Origin: Serinus canaria
Lineage: Eukaryota; Chordata; Aves; Passeriformes; Fringillidae
Reading direction: 5' to 3'
Assembly: GCF_022539315.1 (NCBI RefSeq)
Contig: NC_066316.1
Location: forward strand, 65,267,994 to 65,331,993
Length of the DNA stretch: 64,000 nt
Shown: positions 51,950 through 64,000 of the stretch, piece by piece
Position numbering within the stretch: the first letter of the stretch is position 1
Layout: each line of letters begins with the position of its first letter
Position numbers and translations under genes: made by a program
The notes under the pieces: model-generated
What the model was told of the DNA's origin: nothing
Seen by the model: only the letters and a program-made list of their open reading frames with translations
Database searches by the model: none

Positions 51950-52210
51950 TGCCCTCCAGTAGCTGATACCCAGCTGAAGGGACACAACAACAGCTCTTGG
52001 ACTCGAGATTTCAAATAATTGCAACAGTGCCTAATACAAAGCAGCGCTGACTGCACTGGCAAGGGGAGAAGGGCGGGAAGGGAGGAGGAAGGGGGAGAGC
52101 CAGGAAGCTGGCGGCAGCCAAGCCTGCGTGCTGCCTTGGCTGATGTTAGCAGCTGGAGAGAGGGAAAGATGAGGAATGCTGGAGGTTTGCGCCGGGGTCA
52201 CTTTATACAG
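51950..52210 (-). promoter_or_regulatory. DSE: Candidate internal DSE promoter / alternative first exon
   Basis: On the minus strand a TATAAA (plus-strand 52202-52207) is followed by about 250 bases of GC- and pyrimidine-rich sequence. A possible splice donor, GGCAAG followed by GTGTGG, lies near 51950. This would place an alternative noncoding first exon just upstream of the coding-exon acceptor at 51723. DSE has alternative 5' ends in other vertebrates, but no transcript evidence is available here. Confidence 0.35.
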
Positions 52211-55200
52211 GGCTCAAGGCCTCTGGTTCTGACACGTCCTCATTTTAAAAGAAGAAAAAAAAAGAGCGAGTCAGGAGTCAAAAAGGGAAACAGTAAGTGG
52301 CAGAGTCTTAGAAAAACAGCTGAAATACTTTGCCTTCCGGGCATTTAGGGGTTTGCATTATTAGTATTTTTTTCCAAGGGGCTTTCCATTTTACATGTGG
52401 AGATTTACTGCCAGTTACCAAGAAGGCTGAACATTGTATTAAAATGCATATTCTTCTACGTACATTATTTCTTGAAATGTGCTCAAATGAGAAGTCTATG
52501 CAGAGGCAAATGCAATTTAAACATAGTAAGTTATTTGTAGAAATTACCAACTATCTGGCCTAAAGTCACAGATAAAACATGGCCAAGATCCCCCTGAGGA
52601 AAGCCAGCAAATTCCTAGAATTCTTACGAGGGAAAAGGTTATGGAAAACAGGCTCAAGTGAGACACTTTTAGGTAAATAATGAACAGTAGTTTTCAATTA
52701 TTAAAAGGAGAAATAGAAGGAAAGAAAACCTAAAAACAGATATTTTTTTTTCTCCCGTGGAAAACCAGTTTCATAGGATTCAGTCATAAAACTTGTAGGA
52801 AGTTAAAGTACAAAGCAACATTTTACTTCTCCCCACAGGTCCCTATTCCATAGCCAAAACTTTCTAATAGAAACCAAGGCTGCTAAAACCTTATTTAGAG
52901 ACCCACATCCTGTTTCAACAAAGTCATTAATATAAGAAAACTTTGACAGACAAGAACCCTTCATGACCATTGGGTGCACAGACCCTCTAGATTTTTGTGC
53001 TCACATCCTTCAATTAATTTGTGAGCAAAACTCCTTGGTCAAGAAATACATAATTTCTTCTGAATTTGTACCTACAAATAATATTGTACCCCATAAGTGC
53101 TTACATTTATCTATTACAGCGAGAAGCATAATTGCTTAAACAGAGTGTAAGGGAAGATGACATCTTCACAGTATTTTAATGCATTTTGCAAGTACATTTT
53201 GCCCTGTTTTGGATGTAAACCAGTTGTTACAGGACACATTATCACAGGCTGGTTTATTTGGTAACACTTTTACTATATCTACATAGTCTCTCACCACATA
53301 CACACATACAAAAAGACACATACACCACAGTTTTTTCAGACATAGTCAAAACCACTTTTATTCCTCTCAATGCTGAAGGAAACTATACAACAGTATACTC
53401 TGAGAAGAAGGAGGTAAAAATCAGACAAAGCAATACATTATGGTTGAAACATGATGTAATTTTTTTAATTGATGAAAAAACTGCTTTGTCATAATAATAA
53501 AAAAACCCACTACAACTTTTTGGGGTTTTTTTTAAGCCTCTGTGATGCTTTAGAACTGTGGGCAGAGGAAAGAACCTAAAAAATACCTCAAAAAAACCAA
53601 AAATATCTGTAGCTTTTTCTGTGTTAACCATTTATTGAAAAAACTTCCTGGTCTACACAAGCTGAAAAAAAATCTCAGCTAGCAGTAAGGACTTCAAGCA
53701 TTCTTTCATTTGGTTTGATTTCTGTAAGTGTTCTGCACATCAGTGACAGTTAAGAACATATATAAATTTAGGGATGGTTTTAGGAGTTCCCTATATTATT
53801 TCTGACCAACGATTAGGGAATATACAGTAAAGTTTCCCAGAACTCCTTTGCAAATCTGAACACACATTTCCCAGCATTACACCATCATCAAACACATCCA
53901 GTGTTGCCAAAAAGTCATAGTCTGCACTCTTAAGTACTCAATAGCCTCCCACATTTTCACCCTTTATTCATGTGCACATTTCACTGAGAAATGTGAGTAA
54001 ACCCTTTTTTTTAACCTTTACATGAGGAGGAACCACTGCACCACATTCTTTAGGCTAACAACAGAATAACTGAAAACCAACCTCTTGTATATTTATTCAG
54101 AGTCACCCTCTGGAAGAAAGTCAATAGGCGCCAAAAGCAGGAGTTTGAAAATCATTTATTCTTGGTTAAATTATACTGGAACCCTTCCTATGATATGAAG
54201 TCAATAACTCTCAGCAGCCACAGCTCACTAAGACAGTGAGCCCTGTCCCATAACCTTGCAGGGCTCAGCCTGGTGTGACTGAAGGTTGGGAGGAGGCAGC
54301 TGGAAGGGAGTGCACCTTCCTTTCCACCCGAACCTCTGAGCCCTGGTTATCAGCATAGCTTAGGTGAAGCTGGATCTGTGCAGTTTACTGTCCACATAAG
54401 CTCCAGCTTACCAGTTGTGAGTGAACTTGTTACAAGTCTGCCTGATACACATGGCTTGAAAGAATTGGAGTCTGAGCCTTCTGATCATTTAATGTGCACT
54501 CACAATACCATTTTTTAAAGCTAAAGGAATTTCTTACTCTCATATTACACTGCATCATTACCAGTCACATCTTCCAAGAAAAACTTTACCAAGCAACTCA
54601 ACCTTTTCTGAAAACGAGGGGGTTGTATTCAGTTAGGAAACCATGATCTGATTAAGTATTAAAAATTAAAAGGAGAATGAAGGATGCTTGCCCATGGAAG
54701 AAAATCATATTATACAGTGTGCTCTCAAAATGTCATTTACTTCTAGATTGAAACAGCATTTTGCATGATTTCAACTCCACTGCCAGCAGAAACAAACAGT
54801 AAAACCCACCAATTATTCCAGAAAAAATACCCAACAGATTAAATCTTAACAATTTTACTTCTCCCTATCTGCATCAACTGGTAGGTGTTCAGATGTAGGA
54901 AAAAAAAAAGTATTGTAAAACTGAAACCACTAACTAAACTAAACACTAGTTTATACAGACAACTTTACCAAATAAACTATTTAAAATAAAAGAGAGGCTC
55001 ATTTACTCCTGCCACATGTGCACAGAACCACCACTTCATCAGTGAGAGCAGAGTGAGAAAGGAGCAGAGGAGGGAGAGGAAATGATGGCACTGTTAGGAT
55101 CACCAGCTTGCACAGCTGTCATTGAAGCAATCTGACCTCCTTGTGGGTGATTAAAAATTAAAACCAGGTAAAGAACCGTGTTTTTCTGTAGTATCAGTTC

Positions 55201-57440
55201 TGAAGAGACACTCTGCTTTATAGCTTTGTTGAAGAATCAAACTTGCAACTCTTCTTAAAAAGCAGAAGCTGCAGGTGTCTCTGCTGGCATCTCCCACGCT
55301 AGCCATGACCCATCTCTGGCATGGGCACCTTGTCAACATTTACAGAAGGAACAAAAAAAGGGGGGATTTCAGGTGACTAAAACTTCCACAAAATAGAGGC
55401 ATTACAACACCACAGAATATTCAGGTTTCTGAATAAAAGATCTTCCCAGAGCCCAGGACTGGGACATGAACACATCAGACTCTTTGTCTTCTTTTGGGAA
55501 GATACTATTTTCCACAAAGGCTACAGTTCTCATTATGGTTACCTGAGATACCTGAGAACAAATGTTTGCCTAAGAAATGTGTTCAAATATTTAAAGGAAA
55601 ATCTGTTCCACCATACTGAAGAAAATCAAATCTTCCGGTTCAGTGCACAAACTTTTACCTTAGAAAATGACCTCTGAGTCAGCATGGACGTAAATTTCAT
55701 CATTTCTTTGCACTTCATAAGTTATTGACAGTGAAAGTGAACTTTTTTTACTCAATTTTTTTCAATGCTTGAAATATTATAACATGTGGTTTCATTCTGA
55801 ACAAGTGTCACTACAGTTTTGTCACAAATTGCATCACAAGAACTGGTATTAAAACTAAAATTAGCAATTTTAGAACCCAGTGCTAAAACAGGTAAGAAAG
55901 TCATAGATATTTCAACAAGAAATGGTCAACCACCAGAAACAGATGCTGTCCTATCAAAACTGTGAAATTAATAGATAACAATGCAATGAGATGTGTGTGG
56001 AATATTGTTCCATTAAATGAAGAGGGATGTGCAAATCTTTGTCCCAATGCTGGCACCTGCCAAAATGTAACACAATAAGCGGTAGGTTAGATCACAGCAG
56101 AGAAAAGCAAACTTCTGTAGGATCTCCTTTTTCTGCACTTTGTTCAAAAATCTGAAATATCTTTTCACACACATTGCAATTGACTTCGTTGCTGATGAGA
56201 GGAGCAGAATCTATAACACGGAATATATCAGTATATATGGAATTTTTGGTACCATTATATAATGGTAGCATTCTAAAATCATGCCAGTTACATCAACTGA
56301 AGAGCTGTTTTGTTCAAAAAAGTCACTTTCACCACAAATCTAAATATTTTGCTAACATATTTAAGAATTGGAGAGCAATTTAGTCTTCTAACTGAATGCA
56401 ATGACATTCTGGTACTAAAGAATGCAGGGTAAGTCCATGAAAGCAGAGAGGTGAAAGGGTCAGTGGGGACTAATTCCCACATATATATTGCTGTTTGGTT
56501 CCAGAGAACCATATCCAATACAGCATAATTAGGTGCATGATGGGGCAGAACCAATAAAACTATAAACTTATCTTTGTGCTGTAATAATCACAATCAATCT
56601 CTTGACTGAAGTCCCATGCTGGATAGCTTCTACATCAAAAAGCAGTACTGTTGAGACCCTTCCAAGGCTATGGGGCAGGACACCAGGGTGGGAAATTCCC
56701 ATGTTCCAAGAGACAGAAGCAGTCAGGAGTCTTTACCCACCTTTTGACTGGTGAGCTAAAACCAGTGACTATATGGCTCTCCAATAAAAATACTGGGAAG
56801 GTGTAAAAATCACTGCTTAAAACTTGAAAAACACCTATTACGACCTTAACCACCAGGGGACATTACTTCATTTCTTCCTCTGTTTTTTTCATTCTGAAAA
56901 ACATGCTACAATTATATAATTTCAAAGGTATTTCAAAACTTAAATACTGAAATCCCAAATATAATTCAGAATAACATAAATAAAGTACAGCTCAGGTACC
57001 CAGGTGTTAGTACTGCACTTGTTCTGAAATGATTGGAAATATCTTGAAAGAAGTTTGTATCAGCTTTTATGTCTGACTAACAGCTGTGCTATGAAAATCC
57101 CAATGGCAACCAGAAACAGCCAGTTCCTATAGGGATTATCAGTATATGCCATCTTGTCAGCAGTCAAGATTTAAACTTGTGTCTGTCCTTTGATCTAACA
57201 GAAAATTAAATGGATCTGTGTAGAGCAGCACACAGCTGTGTCAGACCATAATTCCAGGAGAATGGAGGGCTGCATTCATTCCCCACCATGCCACAGGTAA
57301 GACAGCAACAGCAAAATATTTTTATAAGTTTACAGGAGGATCTGTAAGACATCTGTGGTGGAAGTTTCATCAGTTAATTCCTTCCAGTTAAAAGTTTATT
57401 TGTCTATTTTATCACTGTATATATAAATTAACAGGGCATA

Positions 57441-57455
57441 CACACACACACACAC
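57441..57455. repeat. (CA)n microsatellite
   Basis: A short perfect CA dinucleotide run. Confidence 0.9.
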
Positions 57456-59088
57456 TGAATGCATAACCTTCTCTCTGCCTCAAGTGAAAACATGATTTGA
57501 ATAGTCTGCATGTCCAAACCATAATCTGGGAAGTTAGATTTTCCTTCTATTTTACAATTTATCCTCCTGTAAAAAATGCTTTCTCAGTAATTTTTGGTTG
57601 TACTAACCAAAAATAATAGTAGTCCATTCCTAACCCTTACTAGGATCTTTTATTCCATATCTCACTCTGTAAAATGAGTAAATAAGTAATTTTGACATCT
57701 AGAATCCTGCAGATGATCGTTCCCAGCCAGTAGAGACATGCCTGTAAAGGCATCCACATTCAGTGAATGAAAGCCCAATCACTTTTACCACTGAAGGTTT
57801 AAACTATAAGCTACCAGAGAAAGATTCCTTCTAGAACACCAGCATTGTATCCTGTGCTGACATAATTTCTAAAGGCCATTTCAATAATTAAAATTAGGTT
57901 TTGTTTTTTACTTTAGAAATGTTTTCACAGATGTTAACACTATAGGAAGGCAGTCTGAGAACATTCATCTAGGCCAAGAGGATATACTCCCTACCTTTGC
58001 TCCATTAATGTCCCAGAAGCCAAGCAAACCACTCATCCACGTGTTACACTCTTACAGCACGTAGCGCACCTCTGGGGTTTAGGACTATGACAGTAACAGG
58101 CACTTCAGAAACACAAAGGCTCCTGCACAGCCCCGGTGGTGCAACAATATTCCTTTGGCAAGGACTGAGAAGCAACTCATCTTCCTGGCCCTGGAAAAGA
58201 GGCCCACTGGGGGTCAGTAAGGCTGTGAACCCTTTGGCGTCAGGTATCAGGAACCATGTTTAGGGTTTCCTCGGAGAGCAGCCCACAGCCCTAAGGCACA
58301 TCCACCCGCACAAGAAGGGAGCAAGGGAACAGAATGCCTGGGGCAGGCTGGAGCCTCTGTGTGGATCTACTGGTACAGCCATGGAGTGCAGGAGGAACTG
58401 GAAAAACTTCACACGGCAATGGCAATGCCCAGGAGGCTCAAATAAGGGACAGGAAAAAATAATCCTACATGCAAGAGGGGAAAGCCAATTTACTGCTGCC
58501 AGAATTCCTCCCTGTGCCTAACCCGCCCCAGGGAATTGCATGCCATCCATCTTCCCTCACTTCTGAGGAGGCTGATTACAACACCAGAAACTTCTGATAC
58601 CAAAACAAGTGTTTTAATTTCAGACTTTAACTTTTATCCTCTTTCCAACTAACTCTACTTTGCTAGCCTTGACCTTTACTCTCCCAAATACTTGTAAATG
58701 TTTTAAGTCCCCTTATTTGTTGTTCTTGACCATGTATAATTAACATTTTTAATATTCCCTGCTTATTGTTTTAATTGTCCTTCATTTGATTGTCTTGAAG
58801 ATGTTGTAAACAAATGATGTGATTCTGCTGGAGTGTTACAAAACCAGTTCTCACTCTCTGTATCTAAAACTACAAACTTGAGTAGCTGAAGATACCAAAT
58901 ATTTTTTATTTCTAAAGCATTTCCACAGAACTTTATATTACCAGACAGGAATTCTAAAATGCATCATATCCTTCAGTTGCTATGGGATCAAAGCTCATTT
59001 TAACTATGATTCCATATCCTGTTTATGACTCAGTGTTGCACACAACACTATATTAATTTTTTATTGTTATTTTATTGTTATTTTCATG

Positions 59089-59689
59089 TGATGGTTTTGG
59101 CTCGGGTAGAGGTAATTTTCTTCATAGTACCTGGTACAGGGCTATGTTTTGGATTTTCTTCATAGTACCTGGTACAGGGCTATGCTGGAAACAGTGTTGA
59201 TAATTTAGGTATGTTTTAGTTACTGCTGAGCAACATTTATACAGTCCATAACTTTTCTGCCTCTACCCCCACCCCACCAGCAAGGGAGTTGAGGATGCAC
59301 AAGGAGTTGGGAAGGGGACAGTTGGGACAGCTGATCCCTGCTGACCACAGGATATTCCATAACATAAGAAGTCATGCTTAGCATACAATATTGAGAAAGA
59401 AGAAGAAAGAGAGAAGAGTTCAGAGCTGTGGCATTTGTCTTCCCAAGTAACCATTCCATGTGATGGAGCCTGGGGATGTGCTTTCCTGGGGATGTCTGAA
59501 CACCTGCCTACCCCTGGGAAGGGGTGAATGAATTCTCTGTTTTCTTTGGCTTTTATCTATTAAACAGACTGTATCTCAATCCACAAATGTTCTCACTTGA
59601 ATTCTTCCAATTATCTTCCTCATCCCACTGAAGGGAGGAAACAAGTGGCTGTGTAGGGCTGAGTTGCCAGCTGGGATAAAACCATGGCA
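59089..59689 (+). mobile_element. Solo LTR, avian ERV type, plus strand
   Basis: The block starts near TGATGGTTTTGGCTCGGG and ends AAAACCATGGCA. Between these it has features of a common avian LTR: TTTTCTTCATAGTACCTGGT, ACAGGGCTATG, GTTACTGCTGAGCA, ATCTATTAAACAGACTG followed by ATCTCAATCCAC, and CATCCCACTG near the end. A 32-base unit is tandemly duplicated inside it (59115-59146 and 59153-59184). The exact ends and target duplication are uncertain by a few bases. No internal retroviral genes are adjacent. Confidence 0.75.
59115..59184 (+). repeat. Tandem duplication inside the LTR (32-base unit, period 38)
   Basis: The segment beginning ATTTTCTTCATAGTACCTGG and ending GGGCTATG occurs twice, at 59115-59146 and 59153-59184, without differences. 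Confidence 0.9.
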
Positions 59690-60055
59690 ATCATATATGT
59701 TAAGTTATTGTGGCAGCATAGAGGAGCACCAGCAGAGTCCAAAGATGCTGATGCTAGTCAGTTTCTGAACCGAAGGAGTTTGTAATCTAAGCAATTTAAC
59801 ACATCACTTGCTTTTATATTATCTACAGATAACTTCAGAGTGTGAGGATGCAGACCCCAAATGTGTACTCACACAGAAGAAGCACTGGTTCATTTGTTAC
59901 AGGATAAATGTCACTGTGGTTGTAGACCTAAATTGTACCACCCTACCTGGTAGCTGCATCTCTCTACAGATGAGTGTGTCGTTCATGGTTGTTGATACAA
60001 TTCTGCTGTTATCTCATTACCTAGGGTTTCTCCACAGAGAGACGGAGCATATAGC

Positions 60056-60075
60056 TCCTCTCTCTCTCTCTCTCC
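60056..60075. repeat. (CT)n microsatellite
   Basis: A short CT dinucleotide run. Confidence 0.85.
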
Positions 60076-62891
60076 CCACAGATGTAATACATACCCAGAT
60101 GCAACTGCTTTTTTCAGGGTACAAACTGGGACAGACAAACTATATTGCCGTGTAGTTCCTTCAGGGCTATTATTGTCCTCCCAGTGCTCCCCAGAATACC
60201 CTTAACAAAAGCCTTGAAAAACGTGGTAGTTACATTTTCAAGGACAGAAATCTTAACTGCAGATGGAGTTAAACAGCTACATGATTCCTGCAAAATGTAG
60301 CTACTCACAGTGTGCATGAGCAATCTGTGAGCAGGTGTAAACACAACCACTAATTTATGGGTTAATTTTGAAATTTAGAATCCTATGACCTCATTTCTGA
60401 CTGTAAGTTGTGCAGGCATGGCTCTCATAGCAGAACTGAAACTGGACAGATCATTTTGGTAAAAGGTGTGATGAACCATGATTGCAAGGATATGATTAAA
60501 AGGAACACAATATCCACAGAAGTGCTTGTGAACAACTTTTCAAAACACTTCAACAACTCTAGCAGCCACTTGATTAGAAGGCTGAAGAAGGTATACCAGG
60601 TTTATATAAAATGTTCAGCATTTTTAATATTTCTGACAAAAAACCTCCACAAATTAAAAGCATAAAGAAGGACCACCATGGTAAAAAAGCGTTTATGTTA
60701 AAATTATATTTCTCTTGTACTGAGATACAACATATACCAAAGTCAAATTACCTACAACCCTCTGCCCACTCTAAACAATGCTACTGCTGATTCCTGCTGT
60801 ATACTCTGCGTCTAAGCAAGGGGAAAAACAGAATGAAAGACCAAACAAAGGTAATTCAGACTGAGTACATAATAGTCACATTGTACCTGTGCTTCCACAC
60901 CTGACCATGTCCCAAGAGTGGATGAAAGTGTCACGCCAGCACCTGATGTGAGAAAACACTTCCAGTGCTCTGTTCTTTGTGTGATTCCCAAAATGACCTG
61001 ACCCTTTTGGTCAGCTCTCCTTTACCAACACTTCACTTCTGCTAAACTTTTACTGACAAAGCATTCATGAGAGAGATCTCTGGTGGCATTTGCTAAATTT
61101 CCTTTTTCCTAGCAGGCTTCTCTGCCCAGTTCTCATCCTGAGCACATAGCAGAATCTGCTCAAAGTGCAGTGCACAAGGGTTTGTGGGTTTACTAATGCA
61201 CCACTATAGGACATCAGCCCACCCCAGCTGGACTAAGAGATTCAGTACAAAGTTTACCCATATAAGCAGAAAACTGCCTCAAAGGGAGTCAAATGCAGAA
61301 TTATTTATACTAAACTATTTATTACTAAATTATTTATATTAAGTATGTGGCTATAGTCTTGAATGTGAACTTGAATGGCACCATGGTTTAACAGCTTTAG
61401 GAGAATACAGTGCTATAACCATGCTCTTTGATCCACCTCAGCTGAATGGAGACAGCAAAGTAGGTGAGAGCAGCCAGGACAAACTTGCTGCTGAGATGTC
61501 GTATTTACCAATTAAATACAATTTGCTAAGAAAAAGTCATAGCCTCTTTCATTCATCACACACTTGGATTACCAAGTCTAAGCAAGAAAACAATGGTTAC
61601 AGAAAGCTGGGTTTTTTTCTTATTTTTTAATTCCTTCAGCACCACTCCCCCCTCCCCAAAGCATTTTATTTCTTGCAAAATATCCAGGAACAATAGCAAT
61701 AGTAACTAGATTTATTTCTGCTCATTGCTATAGTATGCTGTGTGTGCCAGATGTGCAAGTTTCCATACACAAACTAAGAATGTGACTGAATTTTAGTTAA
61801 ATGAAATCACTTCTGAGACAAGGGACACTTCAGTTTAAAGGATATTTAGCTCCTCATTTAACCCTAGTTTTTACTGCTCAGACTGCTGGGTACTGATGGA
61901 TGTGATCATTCCACTAAGATATAAACTTCCTATGTTCATTCACAACCCAACAGCTGCCTGGTGATATGAACCACTTTTTACCACCCCTGATCTAGGTTTT
62001 ATTTGAATTCAGTTTTAAAAAAAGCTTACGTACTGTCATTGTCCTTGAGGAAAAGAAATGGTACACACAGACCTCACGAGCCTTTAAAAGTACCAAACCC
62101 AAGATGTCACTCTAAAACCTGCTTTCAGCTGCTCATTTTTACTTGTAACTGCATGCAACCTATAAAAATCACATCTAACATTTGGCCAGGTAATAAAATG
62201 CATTTTCCTCACCATTGTACAGCAGATATTTACTCAATACCTAGTTACAATAATTAATATATACAGCAATAAAAACTGAGTTTACCTAGGCAACCAAAAT
62301 CTATCGCTTTTACCATAGGTAATCAATGGCTCTGTTTATGCGCTTCTTTCTTGCAACATTCTCTAAAACCAAACAACAGGTTGTAAAGAAGACTGCATAT
62401 CAATGTAGAGTGGAAAATCAGCACCAAGTGTCTTCTGAGGTCAGTGTTCACAGTAGAAAATACAGATGTGCTTAAAAACTATTCTCATATCTTTCATATT
62501 AAGAACAATGTGTTTCAGGTGTTTCTCATGACAATTCAAAATCACGCAAAACATCACAATACTTCAAACAAAGCAACAAAGGCAAGCTCTTACTTTGAAT
62601 AACAAGAAAATGACATTTTTTTAAAGGCCCAGTAGCTCTACCCCAATAAAATACATTGTGGTTAGTATGTTTTGGTTTCACGTCTCAGTGAAATTTACAG
62701 AGAGTCAAGACAATCCCAATCCAAAACTTGCTTTGCTACTTTGTTGACTTCCCCTAAAACCTTAACTAATTCAGGTCACTTAAAAAAAACACGTATAAGT
62801 GATGAGACACAGTAAGGAAACTCTTAGTTGAAATAATACTTAGCACTTCAGTAGAACGATGCAGCCAAGGATCTACAAGTAGTTATGAAAC

Positions 62892-62905
62892 TAATTAATT
62901 AATTA
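62892..62905. repeat. (AATT)n short tandem repeat
   Basis: Three to four AATT units directly beside the MIR-like relic. Confidence 0.8.
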
Positions 62906-63060
62906 AACTTCTCAACACCCCTGTGAAGCAAGCAAGCACATTTATCTGTCTTATGAGGAAGAAAAGAGAGCCATGGAGAGGTGGAGTGACTTGCCCAAGG
63001 GTACCCAGCTAGAGTCTTTCAGAGTAATAAACAGCATCTGAATTATTGACTCCCACTGCT
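62905..63060 (-). mobile_element. MIR-like ancient SINE relic
   Basis: The plus strand reads CCCCTGTGAAGCAAGCAAGC, CTTATGAGGAAG, GAGAGGTGGAGTGACTTGCC, CAAGGGTACCCAGCTAGA. This is the reverse complement of the MIR core (the conserved TGACTTGCCCAAGG-CAGCTAG block). Such relics are shared across amniotes and are sometimes kept as regulatory DNA. Confidence 0.7.
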
Positions 63061-63685
63061 GCCCTTCAGCTGAATTGTTCCTTTTTTTTAAAATACTGCA
63101 GTGAGTTATAATAATAGTTGGCATGATAAACATAATGTGGCAATATTTAGGCTGAGATTTTCTTTGTCTTTGTTTAGACTACATTAAAATTTTAGTGTTA
63201 TTTAAATTGCAGTTGATCTTCTTAGTGTGACTGAAAAATCTCCAGGGTTGAGCAATATTTCTTGTATTTTATTCACAGTTGTGACTACTTTTTATGTTGC
63301 CATTGCTTATGGCTAAAACCCAAGCCACTCCAACTTGAAAACACAAGAAAATGTCATAGTTTTATATTGCTTCAAGAGCGAGCGACAGAAGAACAGAGAG
63401 GGTGGTTACTTTCATTCATACCAAACTGAATTTTAAGAGCTGGCATGAGACACACCAAGTGATGATGCACTCCTTTCATGCAATACTAGCCATAGGAATA
63501 GCAACTCGCTGCCTGGGGCTGAGAAGACTGAGCTTCCCGAGTTGACAGCTCTGGTCCCAGGTCACTTAAAACTTTCCCAATTAAAAAAGCAACAAAAAAG
63601 AAGTGGCAGGAAGTTGCATGGGGCAACTCGCTCTGTTCCTGTCTCTAAGCTTGCCTAGGTGCAAGACAAGGATGCTACTGCTTAC

Positions 63686-64000
63686 CTTTCACACATGCAT
63701 GTTTGGGAGGCTGAACTCTTTGGCAAAAGGCTCGGAGGCTCCCGCGGTCCCGGTGCTGCGGAGGAGCAGAGCTGTTACCCACGGCGCCCGCAGGTGAAGC
63801 TTCGCACAGAAAGCGCCACGTCCCCCCGCACGCCCCCACCTCCCTCGGACTGCAGGGCCGTCCTGCGGGTGCCCCGGCAGCGGCTCCGTTCCGCCGGGGC
63901 CAGCCGGGAAAAGCCCGTGCGTGCCTGGGGCTGCTCCCCGCGGGACGCCCCGGCCCCGCTCCCGCCGCCCGGCACCGGGAGCCGCTCCCGCCGCTGCCCC
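63686..64000 (-). promoter_or_regulatory. DSE: CpG-island promoter and candidate noncoding first exon of DSE
   Basis: The last 280 bases of the window are extremely GC- and CpG-rich, unlike anything to their left. On the minus strand the island leads into a good donor, GAAAG followed by GTAAGC, at 63686, so a noncoding exon could splice to 51723. A GC box (CCGCCC on plus) lies near 63965. A minimal upstream ORF (Met-His-Val-stop) lies at 63689-63700. The island continues past the window edge, so the transcription start is not fixed. Confidence 0.6.

Larger units (their letters stand above)
51724..63685 (-). other. DSE 5' intron
   Basis: About 12 kb separate the CpG-rich candidate first exon from the first coding exon. 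It contains the candidate promoter at 52.2 kb, the LTR at 59.1-59.7 kb, a MIR-like relic at 62.9-63.1 kb, a (CA)n tract at 57441-57455, a (CT)n tract at 60056-60075, and a GC-richer unexplained block at about 58000-58560. No other gene was recognised. Confidence 0.6.

Noticed and set aside
63775..63975. Minus-strand GC-rich open frame of 66 codons
   Set aside because: It lies in the CpG island; GC-rich DNA lacks stop codons by chance, and the translation (Gly/Arg/Ala-rich) has no known match. Better explained as promoter/5'UTR.

Overview
This window is vertebrate nuclear DNA, almost certainly from a bird. The genes have classic GT-AG introns. They interrupt three families that match vertebrate chromosome-6q22-type synteny (TRAPPC3L, CALHM5, CALHM6, DSE). 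The interspersed repeats are CR1 LINE 3' ends and LTRs of types seen in songbirds. The passerine assignment is an inference from the LTR styles, not a proof. Nothing bacterial or viral beyond old LTRs is present.

Layout, left to right. (1) Bases 1-14649 hold the last four coding exons of TRAPPC3L on the plus strand; its first roughly 30 codons lie left of the window. Its 3'UTR probably runs to a polyadenylation signal near 16258. (2) The 10.5 kb TRAPPC3L intron contains a complete two-exon CALHM5 gene on the opposite strand (12580 down to 8953, 309 residues). A GC-rich promoter lies at 12590-12740, and an ERVL-like LTR sits in the CALHM5 intron. (3) At 16384-17700 a minus-strand CR1 is split by a 612 bp solo LTR. 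(4) At 19088-19477 lies the intact terminal exon of CALHM6 on the minus strand. No matching first exon could be found upstream of it in this window. (5) Bases 19.5-31 kb are an intergenic stretch with two CR1 fragments and no gene I can support. (6) Bases 31.2-51.7 kb on the minus strand carry all five coding exons of DSE (dermatan sulfate epimerase). Joined in frame they give 959 residues, with the catalytic His205, Tyr261 and His450 of the human enzyme all preserved. (7) Bases 51.7-64 kb are the DSE 5' intron, with an LTR at 59.1-59.7 kb, a MIR-like SINE relic near 62.9-63.1 kb, and a CpG-rich promoter/first-exon region from about 63.69 kb to the window end. A TATA-containing candidate internal promoter lies near 52.2 kb.

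The genes are linked by conserved synteny rather than by a pathway. DSE makes iduronic acid in dermatan sulfate in the secretory pathway. TRAPPC3L is a Bet3-family subunit paralogue of the TRAPP tether, which serves ER-Golgi traffic. CALHM5 and CALHM6 are calcium-homeostasis-modulator large-pore channel proteins. I found no novel multi-gene system. The most useful loose ends are the missing CALHM6 first exon, the candidate second DSE promoter, and the LTR insertions next to exons.
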